Below the pieces are notes generated by a model. The model worked only from the letters and a program-made list of their open reading frames with translations. It did no database searches and had not been told where the DNA came from. A DNA stretch of 60,000 nt, taken from NCBI RefSeq assembly GCF_032854445.1, contig NC_088302.1, positions 30,413,979 to 30,473,978 of the forward strand, written 5' to 3'. Made by a program: the position numbers and the translations under genes. This document shows, piece by piece, positions 1 to 12,885 of this stretch; position 1 is the first letter of the stretch, and every line of letters starts with the position of its first letter. The stretch comes from Liolophura sinensis. Taxonomy: Eukaryota; Mollusca; Polyplacophora; Chitonida; Chitonidae.

Positions 1-2392
1 GAGAAATAATATTCACAGTTTTATGAGGGCTTTCATCTTAATTGACAGAAGCAAATTTTTAGGGTCATTTTCATAATAATTTTATGCATAAAATTCCACC
101 TAAAGAAGTGCTATAGTTGTTAAAAAGATGGAAGATTTACAGTACTAGTACCTTTAATTGAATAGCACTCTTTGTTAAAGGTGTAATTCGGTTAAAGTTG
201 ACTTGATTTATTTGTTCCCAGAGGTCTCCACAGTAATACAACAACAGATACATATATGGACTGCATTGTGTACAGGAAGTTGTTACCTTGTGGACATGAG
301 CCCCTGCCTTTAAATATTGTTGAGATGGATGCCTGTGCATGAAAGGAATAAAGCATTAGAGTTTAACACCACATTAACAGTATTTCAATCATAGCAGTAC
401 ATGAGAAGGAAAACTGTTTTTATACAGTATTAATATTCACATTCCTCTGAGTGCATTTCAGGATTAAAACATACTTTTAGGTATTATTTTATAGTGGCCT
501 TCGTCCCCCCCCCCCTTTCTGAGGTTTGGAATGGGAAAAAATGCCAGTTCAGAAGCATGTGAATTCCAGAAGGCGCGTGAATTCCAGAAATGATACGTGC
601 TACTAAGGTTTTCTGATCAGAAATCCATCAGACTTCACAATAGTTAGGTGAACGTGTAGAGTGGTTGAATCAATCTGAAGCAAATTGTGTCCACTTAAAA
701 AGTGTTAAACTTTTAGTGGAAATACACAAATCATACATACATGTATATGGGTAGGTCTACACGGAATGTGTACATATACAATTATGTAATTCAATAGATG
801 CGTAATTTCACTGATCGTTCACAACAGAACACGTGGTCCTTGTATTTAATCACATCTTTACTAAATCTGCCTGTTTGCAGGATTTTATTGAAAATCAAAA
901 GGAGGTGGTCTTTATGACAGATAATTTGCAGTAATTACACAGTAAGTGTATTTACATGTAAGTAATTGGCTGCAGAATATTACAGAGGAAAAGGAAATCA
1001 GAGACACCTTTACATTAACATACTGTAAATTGATCACACTTTTGTGCGTTCAATGAGGCGATACGTCTGTTCTTGGTTGGAACTTGATACATTACTTACT
1101 GGTAAAGGTCCTGGTATTAGTCGTTTCAATCTATCAGCTGTAATCTTGTGTCCGTGGCTTTTTGATTTTTCTTCATTTCCTTATTGTTTTCCTTAGTACA
1201 TCTGATCCACTAACCATTTGTTGCATTGACTTCCTTTTCAATATGGTATGTGTCCAACAATTGGCCTTTCGTTAAACTATATTTTCGGGAGGTTTTTCCT
1301 TATTTCATGTATGTCATTGCTATAATGATATTATATCCTATCATTTTAAATGAAAATGTTCATTAAAACTTAAATTATAAAATCAAGGAGAAAGTGTCGG
1401 AAATTTACACTGTAATTCCTGCACATGCTTGGGATATGTGCCTTATTTTACATGTATCCATACTATAGAAGCAATAAACCACACAGAGCAAACAACTATG
1501 CTGTGTAATGGCAGTTACGTTTACGAAAGTTTAAAACCAGCGCATATATTTGCATTGCAGAATTCAATGTGACACTCGTGGATTTTTGTGAGAAACTTGT
1601 TTTCATTTAATGGATTAAAGACAACAAGGCAAACATTCAGTAAACAAGGTCTGTACATGTCCATAGTGGATGATTATGTATACTGTAGATATGTATGTTT
1701 ATATCTGAATAGTGATCCGAACTCCGCAATCATGTGTGCACAGTTTAGGGGGAATACATAAGTAGTGCTTTGTCTGTCTTTGTCTCTACAGCTGTCGGTA
1801 GCCGCCTGAACTTTACAAGGAAGAGTTTCTGATACGTAAACGGTAATCAATATGTAAGGACTGGATTTAACTTTTAGTATTGATGTGGCACAGTGGGGAA
1901 GAAGACAGATATGAAGTTACAGTGAATATTTCCATAACAGTTCCATTAAGCCTGCTTTAAAGGCTTAACTTGCGTGACTCCTGGTGGGGTAATAGATTGA
2001 TTCAAACGCTTGCTTACATCTAATTCATTGAATTAGTTTACAGTATAAAATCGTGTCGCCATTCATTCATGGAGTAAAAAAATGATAACTTCTGTTTTGT
2101 CTGTTATGTAATGGCGAAATTTGTATGTTTGTATTTGTTCAGGGCGAAACTTATTTGCCACAATTCTAGACTATAAAAGATGCAGCAATATGTAGATTAC
2201 ATGTGCAACTACATGTGCACTACACGTATATGCATGTGCATCAGAAAGATGGTTTTGGTATGGGGGTCATTCTGATGCTGATGATGAAATTGTACATTCA
2301 GGTGTGGAATAAGTTTCAAGGGTTTGCATGCGTTGATTAGCCAGACATGATTACACATCGCAGGTACATGGAGGTGTGTACTTACAGATAAC
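1..2392. other. No gene seen; AT-rich non-coding DNA
   Basis: Only short unconvincing ORFs occur. There is a poly-C run near 506-515 and scattered ACATGTA palindromes. It is intergenic or a 5' intron. Confidence 0.6.
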
Positions 2393-2740
2393 ACAGGTCA
2401 GGTACACCTTCAGATTTCACAGGTCAGGCCCACGTATGGATAACACAGGTCAGGGGTACACTTACAGATGGCACAGGTCTGGTACACATGTTCAGTTCTG
2501 GCTCGCCTGAGGATGTCACAGGTCAGATACATCTGAGGATAGCACAGGTCAAATACACCTGAGGATAGTACAGGTCACATACACCTGAGGATAGCACGGG
2601 TCACATACAACTGAGGATAGCACTGGTTAAATACAGCTGAGGCTAGCACAGTTCACATACACCTGAGGATAGCACAGGTCACATACACCTGAGGATAGCA
2701 CAGGTCAGATACACTTACTAGCGTCGGACATGATGTAAAT
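2393..2740. repeat. 26-bp minisatellite, degenerate at its left end
   Basis: Units of the form ATACACCTGAGGATAGCACA plus GGTCAC repeat in a 26-bp register from about 2527 to 2709 (seven copies), with looser copies of the ACAGGTCAG core back to about 2393. It is non-coding. Confidence 0.85.
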
Positions 2741-2759
2741 GCATGGATAGTACACCTCA

Positions 2760-2998
2760 AGTGCACATACATATAGCAGGTGCCCAGTACACGCACGGAT
2801 AGCACATGTATGTCAGGCACACATATGGATAGCACAGGTGAGGTACATCTACAGATAATACATGCACGGATAGCACATGCATGTCAGACAAACATGGATA
2901 GCACAGGTGAGGTATGTGTACAGATAATACATGCACAGATAGCACAGGTATGTCAGGCACACATATGGATAGCACAGGTGAGGTACATGTAGATATAA
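2760..2998. repeat. About 70-bp tandem repeat, roughly three copies
   Basis: Units start with GGATAGCACAGGTGAGGTA near 2827, 2896 and 2967. They combine the GATAGCACAGGT core of the left-hand array with the ACAGATAATACATGCAC core of the right-hand array. Confidence 0.8.
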
Positions 2999-3712
2999 TA
3001 CAGGCACGGATTACATCTGTAGTTACATGTACAGATAATACTTGCACGGATTACATCAGTAGTTACATGTACAGATAATACAGGCACGGATTGCATCAGT
3101 AGTTACATGTACAGATAATACAGGCACGGATTACATCAGTAGTTACATGTACAGATAATACTTGCACGGATTACATCAGTAGTTACATGTACAGATAATA
3201 CAGGCACGGATTACATCAGTAGTTACATGTGCAGATAATACAGGCACAGATTACATCAGTAGTTACATGTACAGATAATACAGGCACAGTTTACATCAGT
3301 AGTTACATGTACAGATAATACAGGCACGGATTACATCTGTAGTTACATGTAGATATAATACATGCACAGATTACATCTGTAGTTACATGTAGATATAATA
3401 CATGCACGGATTACATCTGTAGTTACATGTACAGATAATACAGGCACGGATTACATCAGTAGTTACATGTAGATATAATACAGGCACGGATTACATCTGT
3501 AGTTACATGTACAGATAATACTTGCACGGATTACATCAGTAGTTACATGTACAGATAATACAGGCACGGATTACATCAGTAGTTACATGTGCAGATAATA
3601 CAGGCACAGATTACATCAGTAGTTACATGTACAGATAATACAGGCACAGTTTACATCTGTAGTTACATGTACAGATAATACAGGCATGGATTACATCAGT
3701 AGTTACATGTAC
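2993..3712. repeat. 40-bp minisatellite, about 18 copies
   Basis: The register is a strict 40 bp, with unit halves TTACATCAGTAGTTACATGT and ACAGATAATACAGGCACGGA. Variants (CATCTGT, CTTGCAC, AGATATAATA) recur in blocks. Both strands have stops, so it is not coding. Confidence 0.95.
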
Positions 3713-5748
3713 CAGTACTTACCTATATAAATACAGTACCTGTCTTCAGATCTGAAATATTTATCCTCATGTAAGTACTGTGTATACATCTTCTTGTTTT
3801 AATCTTTTTGATCTTTTCAAGCATAAAAGAAGCGATTACACATATTCCATTTGTTCTGTTATGACTTTGTATAAGCAGGAAATGAAAATCCAAGATACAT
3901 CACCTGGACTTTCATGTTTTCTTTCAGCTCAAGATATGTTTAATTAAGTTTTTATGTTAATTCAGTGTACTGTAGTTAATGTTGCTGTGAGAGATACCAT
4001 TGTGGCGTGATTGCCTCCTTCATGTACTTGAACAATGCATGTCAGCCTGAGTGTACAAGCTACAAGTCTTAGATAAATCACCCTGCTAGAGAAGAAGGGC
4101 TGTACACACGGTTCATATGGAACTAAGGTAACTGATTATGTGGACCCCTGGGACTATGGTAGTGTATAATTCATGTGCTATGTAGGTAGGTGGTGTGCAG
4201 TGAAGAGAAAGCCTAAGACATTCTGACTGTATACCTGAAGTGGAAGGTGTCCGTCAGAGGTGAGGGACCCCTCACTGAGAGACTCCCGTTGACACAACCT
4301 GGCTAATAAGTAAGAGGGTAACAGCTAAACTCAGAGCCACTGTGGTAGGGATCAATATTAACTGGATTTGCCTTCCCCACTTGTCTGGTTGCTGGCTAGC
4401 TTGGTCGGTCGACTGGCCAGCTCTACACCTTAAGGAGACTTTACGAGGTACTGGCTAGGAACAGATTAACCCTGACAAGTGGTTAGCTTACCACATGTTC
4501 TCAGGGTATGTCATGGCAGTGTTCGCCAGGTATTTTCACCTGTCTTAACGCCATACCTGTTCCTGAGGTTTTGTTGGAATAGGCACGTTGTTAAGGTAAA
4601 CTCGGGAAGGGCTTCCCCACACTGTCGGCCCGTGTGCTCAGGTTGGATCGTAGCTGCATGTCTTCCCATCATATCATCCCCAGTTATAGCCCAGATGCTC
4701 TGTAGTCAGTTTATGCAAACAGGTATGTGCATTTGTACTATGTGTGTCAGTGGATAAAAGCTGCTAGTAAAGCTGCCATTTCTTCTGACCCTCAGGTATG
4801 TAGGGGGCTTGACACTTCTTGTTTTTTACCTTAAGCAAGTAAACCTTTATATGACTGTGACTTGAACTGCCGTACTTTACCCTGGCAACACAGTGTTTCG
4901 AGTGACAGTGATCTTTGTTTGTTTTCATGGTTTTGACCTACATGTAGACCTATTAAAAGAACCTTGGAAATTGCTGAGAGTGATACACATATTTTGCTGT
5001 TTTTTCTCTCTCTTTAAAAAAACTGTACATTGGATGTATATCTCTATACTGTATTTGACTTAAAATTCTCCAAAACAGAGCATTTCCAGGGGCAAATTAC
5101 TGGTAAAGATCATAAAATATTACTAGTGGAATTGTAGCTGAAATTTTCACCATATGACATGTAATTCCACTTTCCAACATGCCTTAAGACATCTTTCTAA
5201 GGCCAGTAGAACTCTCAGAGTCCAGGAAATGAGTAATTTAGTCATAGATAAAACATCGATAACAAAACAGTGAAGGGCATCAGTGCATGATCACAGTGCG
5301 AATGCCCAACAACCTTTTCTTTTTCTCCCCTTTTTGGTTTTTTTCCCCATGGTTGTTATCAGTCAATTCTCAATCATGTGTACATTATACTGTATACTGT
5401 AGGCTAGGACAAGGCTAAAATTTTCTTGTGGTTGCCTACAAAAAACAAAAACAAAAAAAAAAGAACACTGAGTCAGTTCCTATGTGTTTTTTTATGTCTG
5501 GTATCAGGAGGCTAAAGTCAGTGTTAGAACGACTATTCTAAAATCAGACTCTGTACTAGATTCAAATGCGATGACAGGCAAGCACAACTTTGTGGAGATT
5601 GCCAGTGATTGGTATCTTTGTATCAAATTTACCGTCTCACTATTAACGCTCTAATATTCAGAAGTTGCGGTTGTGTATGTGGATTTATGCTATATTTAAA
5701 GAATGAGTTAAATTTAGAGTTGTACATGTACATCCATTGGATTCCCTA
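3713..5748. other. No gene seen
   Basis: Single-copy-looking AT-rich sequence with short ORFs only and an A-rich run at 5441-5463. No splice-supported exon or known element was recognised. Confidence 0.55.
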
Positions 5749-5900
5749 GGCGGGAAGGTTTGACAGCAATTAACCTGGGGATGGTTGTGAGTTTCTCCAG
5801 GGCTCTTCCAAGGGATTTCTTCCACCGTAACGCTGGCCACCGTCGTATAAAAGAAATGTTCTGACTGCAGCATAAAACACCGGTCAAATAAATAAATAAA
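5749..5900 (+). mobile_element. Headless SINE copy (family A), diverged
   Basis: It begins CGGGAAGGTTTGACAGC and runs through the family-A body (CACCGTAACGCTGGCCACCG, TAAAACACCGG) to an AAATAAATAAATAAA tail. The tRNA-like head is absent. Flanking TCCATTGGAT and CCCATTGTAT may be a worn target duplication. Confidence 0.75.
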
Positions 5901-5950
5901 CCCATTGTATGAAGTGATGTAAGGTGGTGAATAATTTTGAATTGGACATT

Positions 5951-6192
5951 TTGTGCAGTTGAATATTTGCACACATCATGGATTAAACACTTGCATGGTT
6001 TTGCCGTGGATGCTTTGTGCAGTTGAATATTTGCACACATCATGGATTGAACACTTGCATGGTTTTGCCTTGGACGCTTTGTGCAGTTGAATATTTGCAC
6101 ACATCATGGATTGAACACTTGCGTTGTTTTGCCTTGGATGCTTTGTGCAGTTGAATATTTGCCCACATCATGGATTGAACACTTGCATGGTA
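5951..6192. repeat. 64-bp tandem repeat, nearly four copies
   Basis: TTGTGCAGTTGAATATTTGC recurs at 5951, 6015, 6079 and 6143, exactly 64 bp apart. The overlapping minus-strand ORFs come from the repeat and are not genes. Confidence 0.9.
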
Positions 6193-6311
6193 ACAAAGGT
6201 AGAGTGATATTTGAATTGCCTTACAAAGATCTTGTGACCAAAGTGTGAGATTTAATAAAGTGGAGACCCACATGTATTAGTCTACGAAGGCTTGTTGACA
6301 AAGGTTTTGCT

Positions 6312-6528
6312 GCGATTCTTCAATCTTTTCACATGCTTGCAAGGTGTTTATTCAAGTATTTTATGAAGCTACTATTATTCTGTGTTGGCTGATAAAATTA
6401 TACTTTTGTGAAGCCTTGGAAGTGGCCAATCCAGGAAATGTAGTTTTGTCTCCAAAATCAAATTAAAAATGTGCATGAATTGTACTGATAGTTACTCTGT
6501 CATATGTGAAAAGGTTGAGGAATTAGGG
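6312..6528. mobile_element. MITE, subfamily 1
   Basis: The left end GATTCTTCAATCTTTTCACA and the right end TGTGAAAAGGTTGAGGAATT are inverted repeats. The interior (CAAGGTGTTTATTCAAG, GTCTCCAAAATCAAATTAAA) is shared with copies at 9859, 11943 and 30920. TA follows the right end, consistent with a Tc1/mariner-type target (inference). Confidence 0.75.
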
Positions 6529-8540
6529 TAATGTTCAAAAATTTTAATTCTTAATTGAGAAGGTCTCATCAGAAATACATATGGATAAAATGTAAATTTA
6601 CCATTACAACATGCAAGTCTGAATTTGAGAATTTGATTAAGGGTGGAACCATCAAAGATACTGTGATTATGGTTTAAAGCTGGATAAATTGTCTAAATTT
6701 TACTGTAAACTCGGGTGACAGAGATTTGTTCAAGCTCTAGCGAACTAGACGTTAAAGTTTCGATGAAAAAATTGCTTTAACCATGCTTTGGTGATAAAAA
6801 TCTGAAAGTTGATGATGGGTAGAACTACTGTTACACAAATGCCTGTTGACAATTGGGCGGTGCTGAGAATGAAGTGCGCATCTGCAGTGTTTATTTTAAG
6901 CACGTGTTGATTATGGCGTGAACATTTGGGTGTTTTGTAATTACACAGATGTAATTATACATGCATAGTTCTGTTTGTAATGGACGAATGTTAAGGAGTT
7001 ACAATATGACACTGTTCATGCAACATGTTTTTCTGAATTCGAGCTATACATACTTACATAATGTATGTCATGTGACAGTGGAATTGTGAGACTAGCTGAA
7101 ACGCATGACTGTACATGCAGTTTGCTAAGGTCTAGTGACGAAGTTCTTAAGAGATTTAATTTCAACCGTTGATCAATTTTACAAAGATCAGGTGACAGAA
7201 GTGTGGCGGACTGTCTGAAATGTGGAATGACGCGTGTCACTGATATTGTGACAGAGGTTGCGTGAACATGGGGCCTGTAAGCTGAATCTAAATGGTCATT
7301 TATTTAGTCACAGGATGATAATAAGTTTGATAATACTTCATACATATAATACATGGAGGTGGAGTCTTTCAATATAAAGTCCGCACATGCGTGTTGTGAA
7401 TTGGGCTTTGCATATGATAACTTCACACTTCCGGATAATTTTTTGCTTTTTCATGTTCAGGTGCAATATTGTAGCTTTATGTTTCAGTGACATATTGGAG
7501 AATTGTTACACTAAAGTTTGCCATTGGAGGCTACCTAGTTTAGGTCCCACTTTGTTAATCAATTCTTTTTTCATAATTTTTGTTTTAAATATCGTTGCCA
7601 TATGTTACTGTAATCTAATGACAAAGGCATTACGAAAACTTTATGAGAAATCTGATTTAGAAAGTTTTTTGTCAGAGTGGGTACAGAGCTGTCATTTTTA
7701 TCAGGCACTTTATCATTTTATCCTTAATTGTCACTCGTCCCAGTTTGAGTGTCCTCAAACACACCGAAGCTTCTTACAGCCTGTGAAAAAGTGTTCCATC
7801 ATTAAAGTCAAATACAAACAGTTCATTCAGCGGAGTTCTTAAATAAATATTGGGTCACGGAGAGGCAGAGAGCAGGATGTTAACACCAAAGTGATCATTA
7901 TTTACACCAATCTTAATCACCAACTGTTCCCGAAATATTTGCAGATTAAATGCTGAAATGTTACTAATCCATGTGTACAGACTGCAACATCAATCAGGTC
8001 ACCCTTAATTATCATGATTATAGTATTGTTTATATAAATGACTTCATCTCATCAGGCCTGCTGGTTTATGCTATTTTTAACAGCCTTCTCTAAATATTAA
8101 CTGGATTTTTTTTTTGTCCACCATCCCCTCGCGCATTGTTATGCAGTTCAAATGTGCCAGATATGGCTCTGATGCGAGAGGTTGTGTAGACATAATTTGT
8201 GGTATCAGACATAACACCGCTGAAATTAGTGACAGTTACCGATAACGCTTGTGATGCAGGTATTTAAGAGGGTGCTCATTACGTTGATAAGGGAGAGGCG
8301 ATAATGAGATGTAGTGGTGGGTGCGTTCAAGCATCCGCAGACCTGTTTTTAGCTAACTGATGATGCATTCAAGCAGAGTTATAAAGTAAGCTGATTAGAA
8401 ATGTAGTGTGTGAGCTGTATTTTGTCAAATGTATACATAGGGGTTCAAAGTTTCTCTGCCTTCAGAGTTTTTGGTTGGAAAGCTGTTCACTTGTTGACAC
8501 AACTACATGTAGTCTTACATAATCCTTTGAAAACACTTTT
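6529..8540. other. No supportable gene
   Basis: The longest ORF (7387-7842 +, 151 codons) is AT-rich, Phe/Ile/Cys-biased, matches no family I know and has no splice or regulatory support. A short motif, ACAAAGATC..GTGAC..AAGTGTG, occurs near both 6224 and 7178, suggesting an old duplication. Confidence 0.5.
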
Positions 8541-8680
8541 GGTCTGCCAGCAACCTGCAGGATGATCGTGGGTTGCCCCCCGGTTATGCCCGGTTTCCTC
8601 GCACCATAATGCTGGCCGCCATTGTATAAGTGAAATATTCTGGAGTACGGTGCAAAATACCAATTAAATAGATAAATAAA
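8541..8680 (+). mobile_element. Headless SINE copy (family A)
   Basis: It begins GGTCTGCCAGCAACCTGCAG, passes CATAATGCTGGCCGCCATTG, and ends in an AT-rich TAAATA tail. GAAAACACTTTT (8529-8540) and GAAAACATTTTT (8681-8692) flank it as a target duplication with one mismatch. No tRNA head. Confidence 0.85.
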
Positions 8681-8762
8681 GAAAACATTTTTTTACCATC
8701 CACTGTTGTCTGATGCACAGCAGAAATACTTCAGTGTTGCATATAGGACAGTTTGTTAGTTA

Positions 8763-8838
8763 CTTGCCAAAAGTCGGTGGTTTTCTCCAGGCAACTGTCG
8801 TAGAAGTGAAATAGCCATGAGTATGGCATTAAATATAC
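8763..8838 (+). mobile_element. Degenerate SINE fragment
   Basis: CTTGCCAAAAGTCGGTGGTT, then CTGTCGTAGAAGTGAAATA and GTATGGCATTAAATA, matches the 3' body of family-A-like SINEs with an internal deletion. Confidence 0.55.
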
Positions 8839-9858
8839 ATAGCAACAAAGCATTCACAGGAGAAGTTCGTCACTTGTACTTTAAAGATGAGAGCAATGTT
8901 AATATTTCACTCAGAAATGCATGGATACAGTCAAGTTTTCAACAGAAGATGCATGTCATCTCAGATAATCTGAAGTAAACCGTGATACATTGTATGCTGT
9001 AAAGCATAAAATACTGCTGTCTTCAAGGGTTAGATCAATATTTCACAGCTGCTCGAAGCGTCAGAGTCGGTGGTGGAGTGTTGATAAAGTGGGCTAATAA
9101 AGGAATAAGATTAAATAATATTTTTGTTATTAATATTGATGTTAAAAAGCTGACGCATGAATGAGTAGATGATTCAGATGTAGTTTACACATACTACTGC
9201 ATACTGTAGTTGATACATTTGTCTGAGTGGAAACCACAACATTGTACCTTGAGCTGCAGTGATTTCCACAAATATGCAAATACATGTATAACAATTATCA
9301 AGCAAGTATGAACAAACTCTAATAAAAGTACACTTACAAAAATAGTTTAATGTAATTCATTTAAATGATAACTGGCTCACTTGTACGTATTAAATTTAAA
9401 AAAGAAAAAGAAAGAAATATGTAGATCAGTCATACATATTACATATTCTTCCACATGCAAATTAGACAGGACTTAAGATGAGTTTCCATTGTTGTAAGAT
9501 TTAATCAGAACACCGCTACATACATGTATGTACATATGGTTATAATATTTTATGATAACACTGCAGTAGAATCGTAAGTTCTATAAATATTGGATGAGTT
9601 GTTTTTTACACTGTCACTGTACTTATTTTGATTGAAAATGTTTGTAAATGTATATGTGTAGAGGATGTTGTATAAAACTTAATGACCTTTAAGGTGGGGC
9701 CATGTGTACAGATTGTCACGCGCTATGTACTTATGGAATCAGAGCACAAATATTGACCAAGTTTTTGCAGAATAAACCCGGAAATATAACCCATGCCGTC
9801 CTACGTGTGAAATTACATGTATCCCCAGTACCATCAGTACTGTTGTGACATAGTGGTA
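8839..9858. other. No gene seen
   Basis: AT-rich DNA with ACATGTA palindromes; nothing coding or structured was recognised. Confidence 0.55.
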
Positions 9859-10035
9859 CCCTAATTCTTGAACATTTTTAATTCCATTTTGGAGACAAAA
9901 CTACATTGGATGGATTTGCCAACTTCAGGGCTTCCCAAGAAAGTAGAGTTTTATCAGTCTCTACGCAGAATGATGTCTTCAGAATATGCTTGAATAAACA
10001 CTTTGCAAACATGCGGAAAGGTTGAAGAATTACGG
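9859..10035. mobile_element. MITE, subfamily 1, inverted and internally deleted
   Basis: It runs from TA|CCCTAATTCTTGAAC to GGTTGAAGAATTACGG. Internal segments TTTTGGAGACAAAACTACAT and CAGAATATGCTTGAATAAAC are the reverse complement of the copies at 6312 and 11943. Confidence 0.75.
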
Positions 10036-10118
10036 CATTTGTACTGAGAGTGTTGTTGTCACAGGAAATTATTACTTTTGTCTGTATATGCGTACATTTT
10101 CATACATGTATACATTGT

Positions 10119-10447
10119 CTTGCTTTAGTGGCCTAATGGTTAAAGCATTTACTTAAAAGTCGAGAGACTGCAGGTTCAAACCCAAGTCAGGCGACGTACT
10201 AAAAACTTCAAAAATGGTGCTTTCTGCTGCCTCGCATGGTGCTCAGAACTGAGAGGATGGAGCAATTAAACTAGATTGGTTTCCCCGGTGTCAGTATAAT
10301 GTGAGTGGGTGAGGTGGCATGTCTGGTGTCTTCGGCATAATACATCAGTGGTGGCGTGGTCTGGCCCTGCCACAAGAAGAGACAGTATGTGGACACACCT
10401 AATGACTCCTTGTCATATGTTTAATTCTTAAGTACGGCATTAAATAG
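10119..10447 (+). mobile_element. tRNA-derived SINE (family B), complete with target duplication
   Basis: The head has an A-box-like TGGCCTAATGGTTAAAG and a B-box-like GGTTCAAACCC at tRNA spacing. The body has GGTGTCAGTATAATGTGAGT and GGTGTCTTCGGCATAATAC, and the tail is TTAAGTACGGCATTAAATAG. CATGTATACATTGT (10105-10118) and CATGTATACAATGT (10448-10461) form a 14-bp target duplication with one mismatch. It is non-autonomous and needs a LINE partner not seen here. Confidence 0.88.
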
Positions 10448-10461
10448 CATGTATACAATGT

Positions 10462-11566
10462 ACATATGTACAATGTGTAAAAGTCAACAAACTGTTTCTT
10501 TGTACTAGTTCATCATTTTGCAGTGGCTGTTTTATAGCTGTAGCACGTACCTGACGCACCTGTAATAACTTGAAAATTGTATTAAGCCAAGATTGATTTG
10601 TAGGTTTATTTGACTTTGTAATGGAGACACCTACAGAGCTCATAAATGTACAGCTGAGTGTAGTTATGCGCCTTCATGACAAGGACAGTTTTGCAATCTC
10701 ATACATATTTATTGCCCCCTGTTTTCCTTCCACTTTAACGCTGATTCATAATAAGGGATTAAGAGTGGAAGATTTATTAATGAATTAAGAGAGACCAAGG
10801 GGACACTTAACCTTTTGTTCTCTCAATAATACACTGTACCTACATGGAAGTATAAAGCTGTTAGAAGGGTTTAATATGTTGAGAATTACAATAACACTAC
10901 ACCATTGTTAGCTGTTTTCTATGGCTATGATATACATGTACACAGGATGCACTGTGGGGGATATATATAGTACATATATCTGTAGGTACAAGCTAACCTA
11001 CAACAGGCCTTAGATATCACATATACTGTACTAACACAAATCACAGCTCTAAAAAAAAAAAAACAGACGTGCAATTTTCTAAGATGACAGAAGACGTATT
11101 CCAGTCTTCTGACGGATCAAAAAAAATATGTGGATATTAATAAGTTGTTTTCCACTTTCCCTCGCGAGGGCAAATCTGCTGCAGGTGGGGGATATAAACT
11201 ATGCCAGTCTTAAAGGTCCCTGACCTGCTCGGGTGTAAAGTCCTTAGAGAAATACCTGAGGAAGGGTGTGTATTGATGTAGAGAATAGACTGGGGGAGGT
11301 GACTGTGAATACCTGAGGGCTCCCTATATAATCAGTGTGTCCACTTAAAGTGGGGGAGGAAGGGATGGGGGAGGGGGGGGGGGGTACATTAAGACAGCTT
11401 CATGCTACTTTACCCACATCTCTGATAACCTTCAGGTGTCAGAGGCAAAAAAGAAAAAAAATTCCTCCCAACAAGCAACCATAAGTACTCCCTAATTTCA
11501 GCCTAATTTTGACCTGTAGCTGGTCGCTAGAGGACACGGTTTCTAAAGTGGGTATATGTATATATG

Positions 11567-11572
<6 letters not shown>
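10462..11572. other. No gene seen
   Basis: Contains an A-run near 11050 and a G-run near 11371-11383. Only short ORFs. Confidence 0.5.

Positions 11573-11613
<41 letters not shown>
11573..11613. repeat. (TA)n microsatellite
   Basis: About 41 bp of alternating TA. Confidence 0.95.
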
Positions 11614-11618
<5 letters not shown>

Positions 11619-11942
11619 TCATCATAATTAAACTTGTTGATAACAAACAGTTTTCATCTAGACGTCATTTTATGATTGACTTTTTTTCTTTAGCCTTTCC
11701 CTTTTTCTTGTTTTTTTTACGTTGTGAATCAGAATGTTTTCGATTATTCTCATGGATTTTTGCGATGCCTCTTCAGCTCTTGATATAAGCTGATGACACT
11801 TCATTAGACTAACCTGGCACAGTAAACATTATTGAGGTGTTTATGTGACTATGAATGACACACCAGTCTTGATGTCGTGTTCTTATCTGGATGATTTGCT
11901 GCCTGACAACAGGCATTGATCATCAGCTCTGAACAGTGCATA

Positions 11943-12159
11943 CTGTAACTTGTCAACCTTTTAGCAGGTTTACAAGGTGTTTATTCAAGCATATTCTGAA
12001 GGCATTATTCTGTGGAGACTGATAAAATATCTTTTGTGAAGCCCGGAAATCGGCCGATCCAACCAATGTAGGTTTCTCTAAAAAAAGCAAGTGAAAAAGT
12101 TGCATAAATTGCACTGAAAGTTTCTCTTTCATGTATGTGAAAAGGTTGAGGAATTAGGG
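11943..12159. mobile_element. MITE, subfamily 1
   Basis: It begins CTGTAACTTGTCAACCTTTT after TA and ends GTGAAAAGGTTGAGGAATTA then GGG. The interior TTTATTCAAGCATATTCTGA matches the copies at 6312 and 30920. Confidence 0.82.
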
Positions 12160-12185
12160 CACACATACATGCACCTATGTCTCGT

Positions 12186-12600
12186 TTGGAGATTTGTCTC
12201 CCAAGCTGTATGTTGATCTATGCATTGTACATGTAATATTATATTTCCATTGAGGCCTGTAAATGCAGATGGTTGTGTCCACAGCGGGTTTTCGTCATAG
12301 AGATTCTGAGTTCTTGCCATTCTGAAACAACCTGGCTTTTTCTACTGTACATCTGCCTTTTTTGTTTTTTGAAGATTTATCTCCCAAGCTGTATGTTGAT
12401 CTGTGCATTGTACATGTAATATTATATTTCCATTGAGGCCTAGCTGTAAATGCAGATGGTTGTGTCCACAGCGAGTTTTCGTCATACAGATTTTGAGTTC
12501 TTGCCATTCTGAAACAACCTGGCTTTTTCTACTGTACATCTGCCTTTTTTGCGTTTTGAAGATTTATCTCCCAAGCTATGCATTGTACATGTACATATGG
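12186..12600. repeat. About 185-bp tandem repeat, 2.3 copies
   Basis: TCTCCCAAGCTGTATGTTGA recurs near 12197 and 12381, with a truncated third copy at 12567. Units include GAGGCCTGTAAATGCAGATG and CATTCTGAAACAACCTGGCT. The left unit overlaps the end of the MITE at 12159 only at the flank. The ORFs on both strands are repeat artefacts. Confidence 0.85.
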
Positions 12601-12733
12601 TAATGTACGTTTGTCATTTTTGAACTTGACCAATCACAGCATTGTTTGGACTTTGTTCGGGTGCATTTGGATGCTAACAAGGAAGTATTTTGAAATTATT
12701 TTGCAGAGAAGCCACAAAAATGTTGTTTTTTTC

Positions 12734-12885
12734 TTATTTTATTTCATTGGTGTTTTATGCCGTACTCAAGAAAATTTCGCTTATATGACAGTGGCTATCA
12801 TTACTGTGGGAGGAAACTGGGCAGAGCCCATGACCATCTGCAAGTTGTGGACAGACCTTCACATGTATGGCCTGAGCCATTGTAT
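12734..12885 (-). mobile_element. SINE fragment (family A), minus orientation
   Basis: It reads TTTCATTGGTGTTTTATGCC, GTACTCAAGAAAATTTCGCT, then a worn CAGAGCCCATGACCATCTGC and a remnant CTGAGCCAT. It is the reverse complement of the SINE 3' body. Confidence 0.75.

Noticed and set aside
2393-3712. CRISPR-like array
   Set aside because: Units are contiguous with no unique spacers, and the genome is eukaryotic; it is a minisatellite.
7387-7842. 151-codon ORF as a gene
   Set aside because: AT-rich, no recognisable domain, no repeat of known type, no splice or promoter evidence; length alone is not enough.
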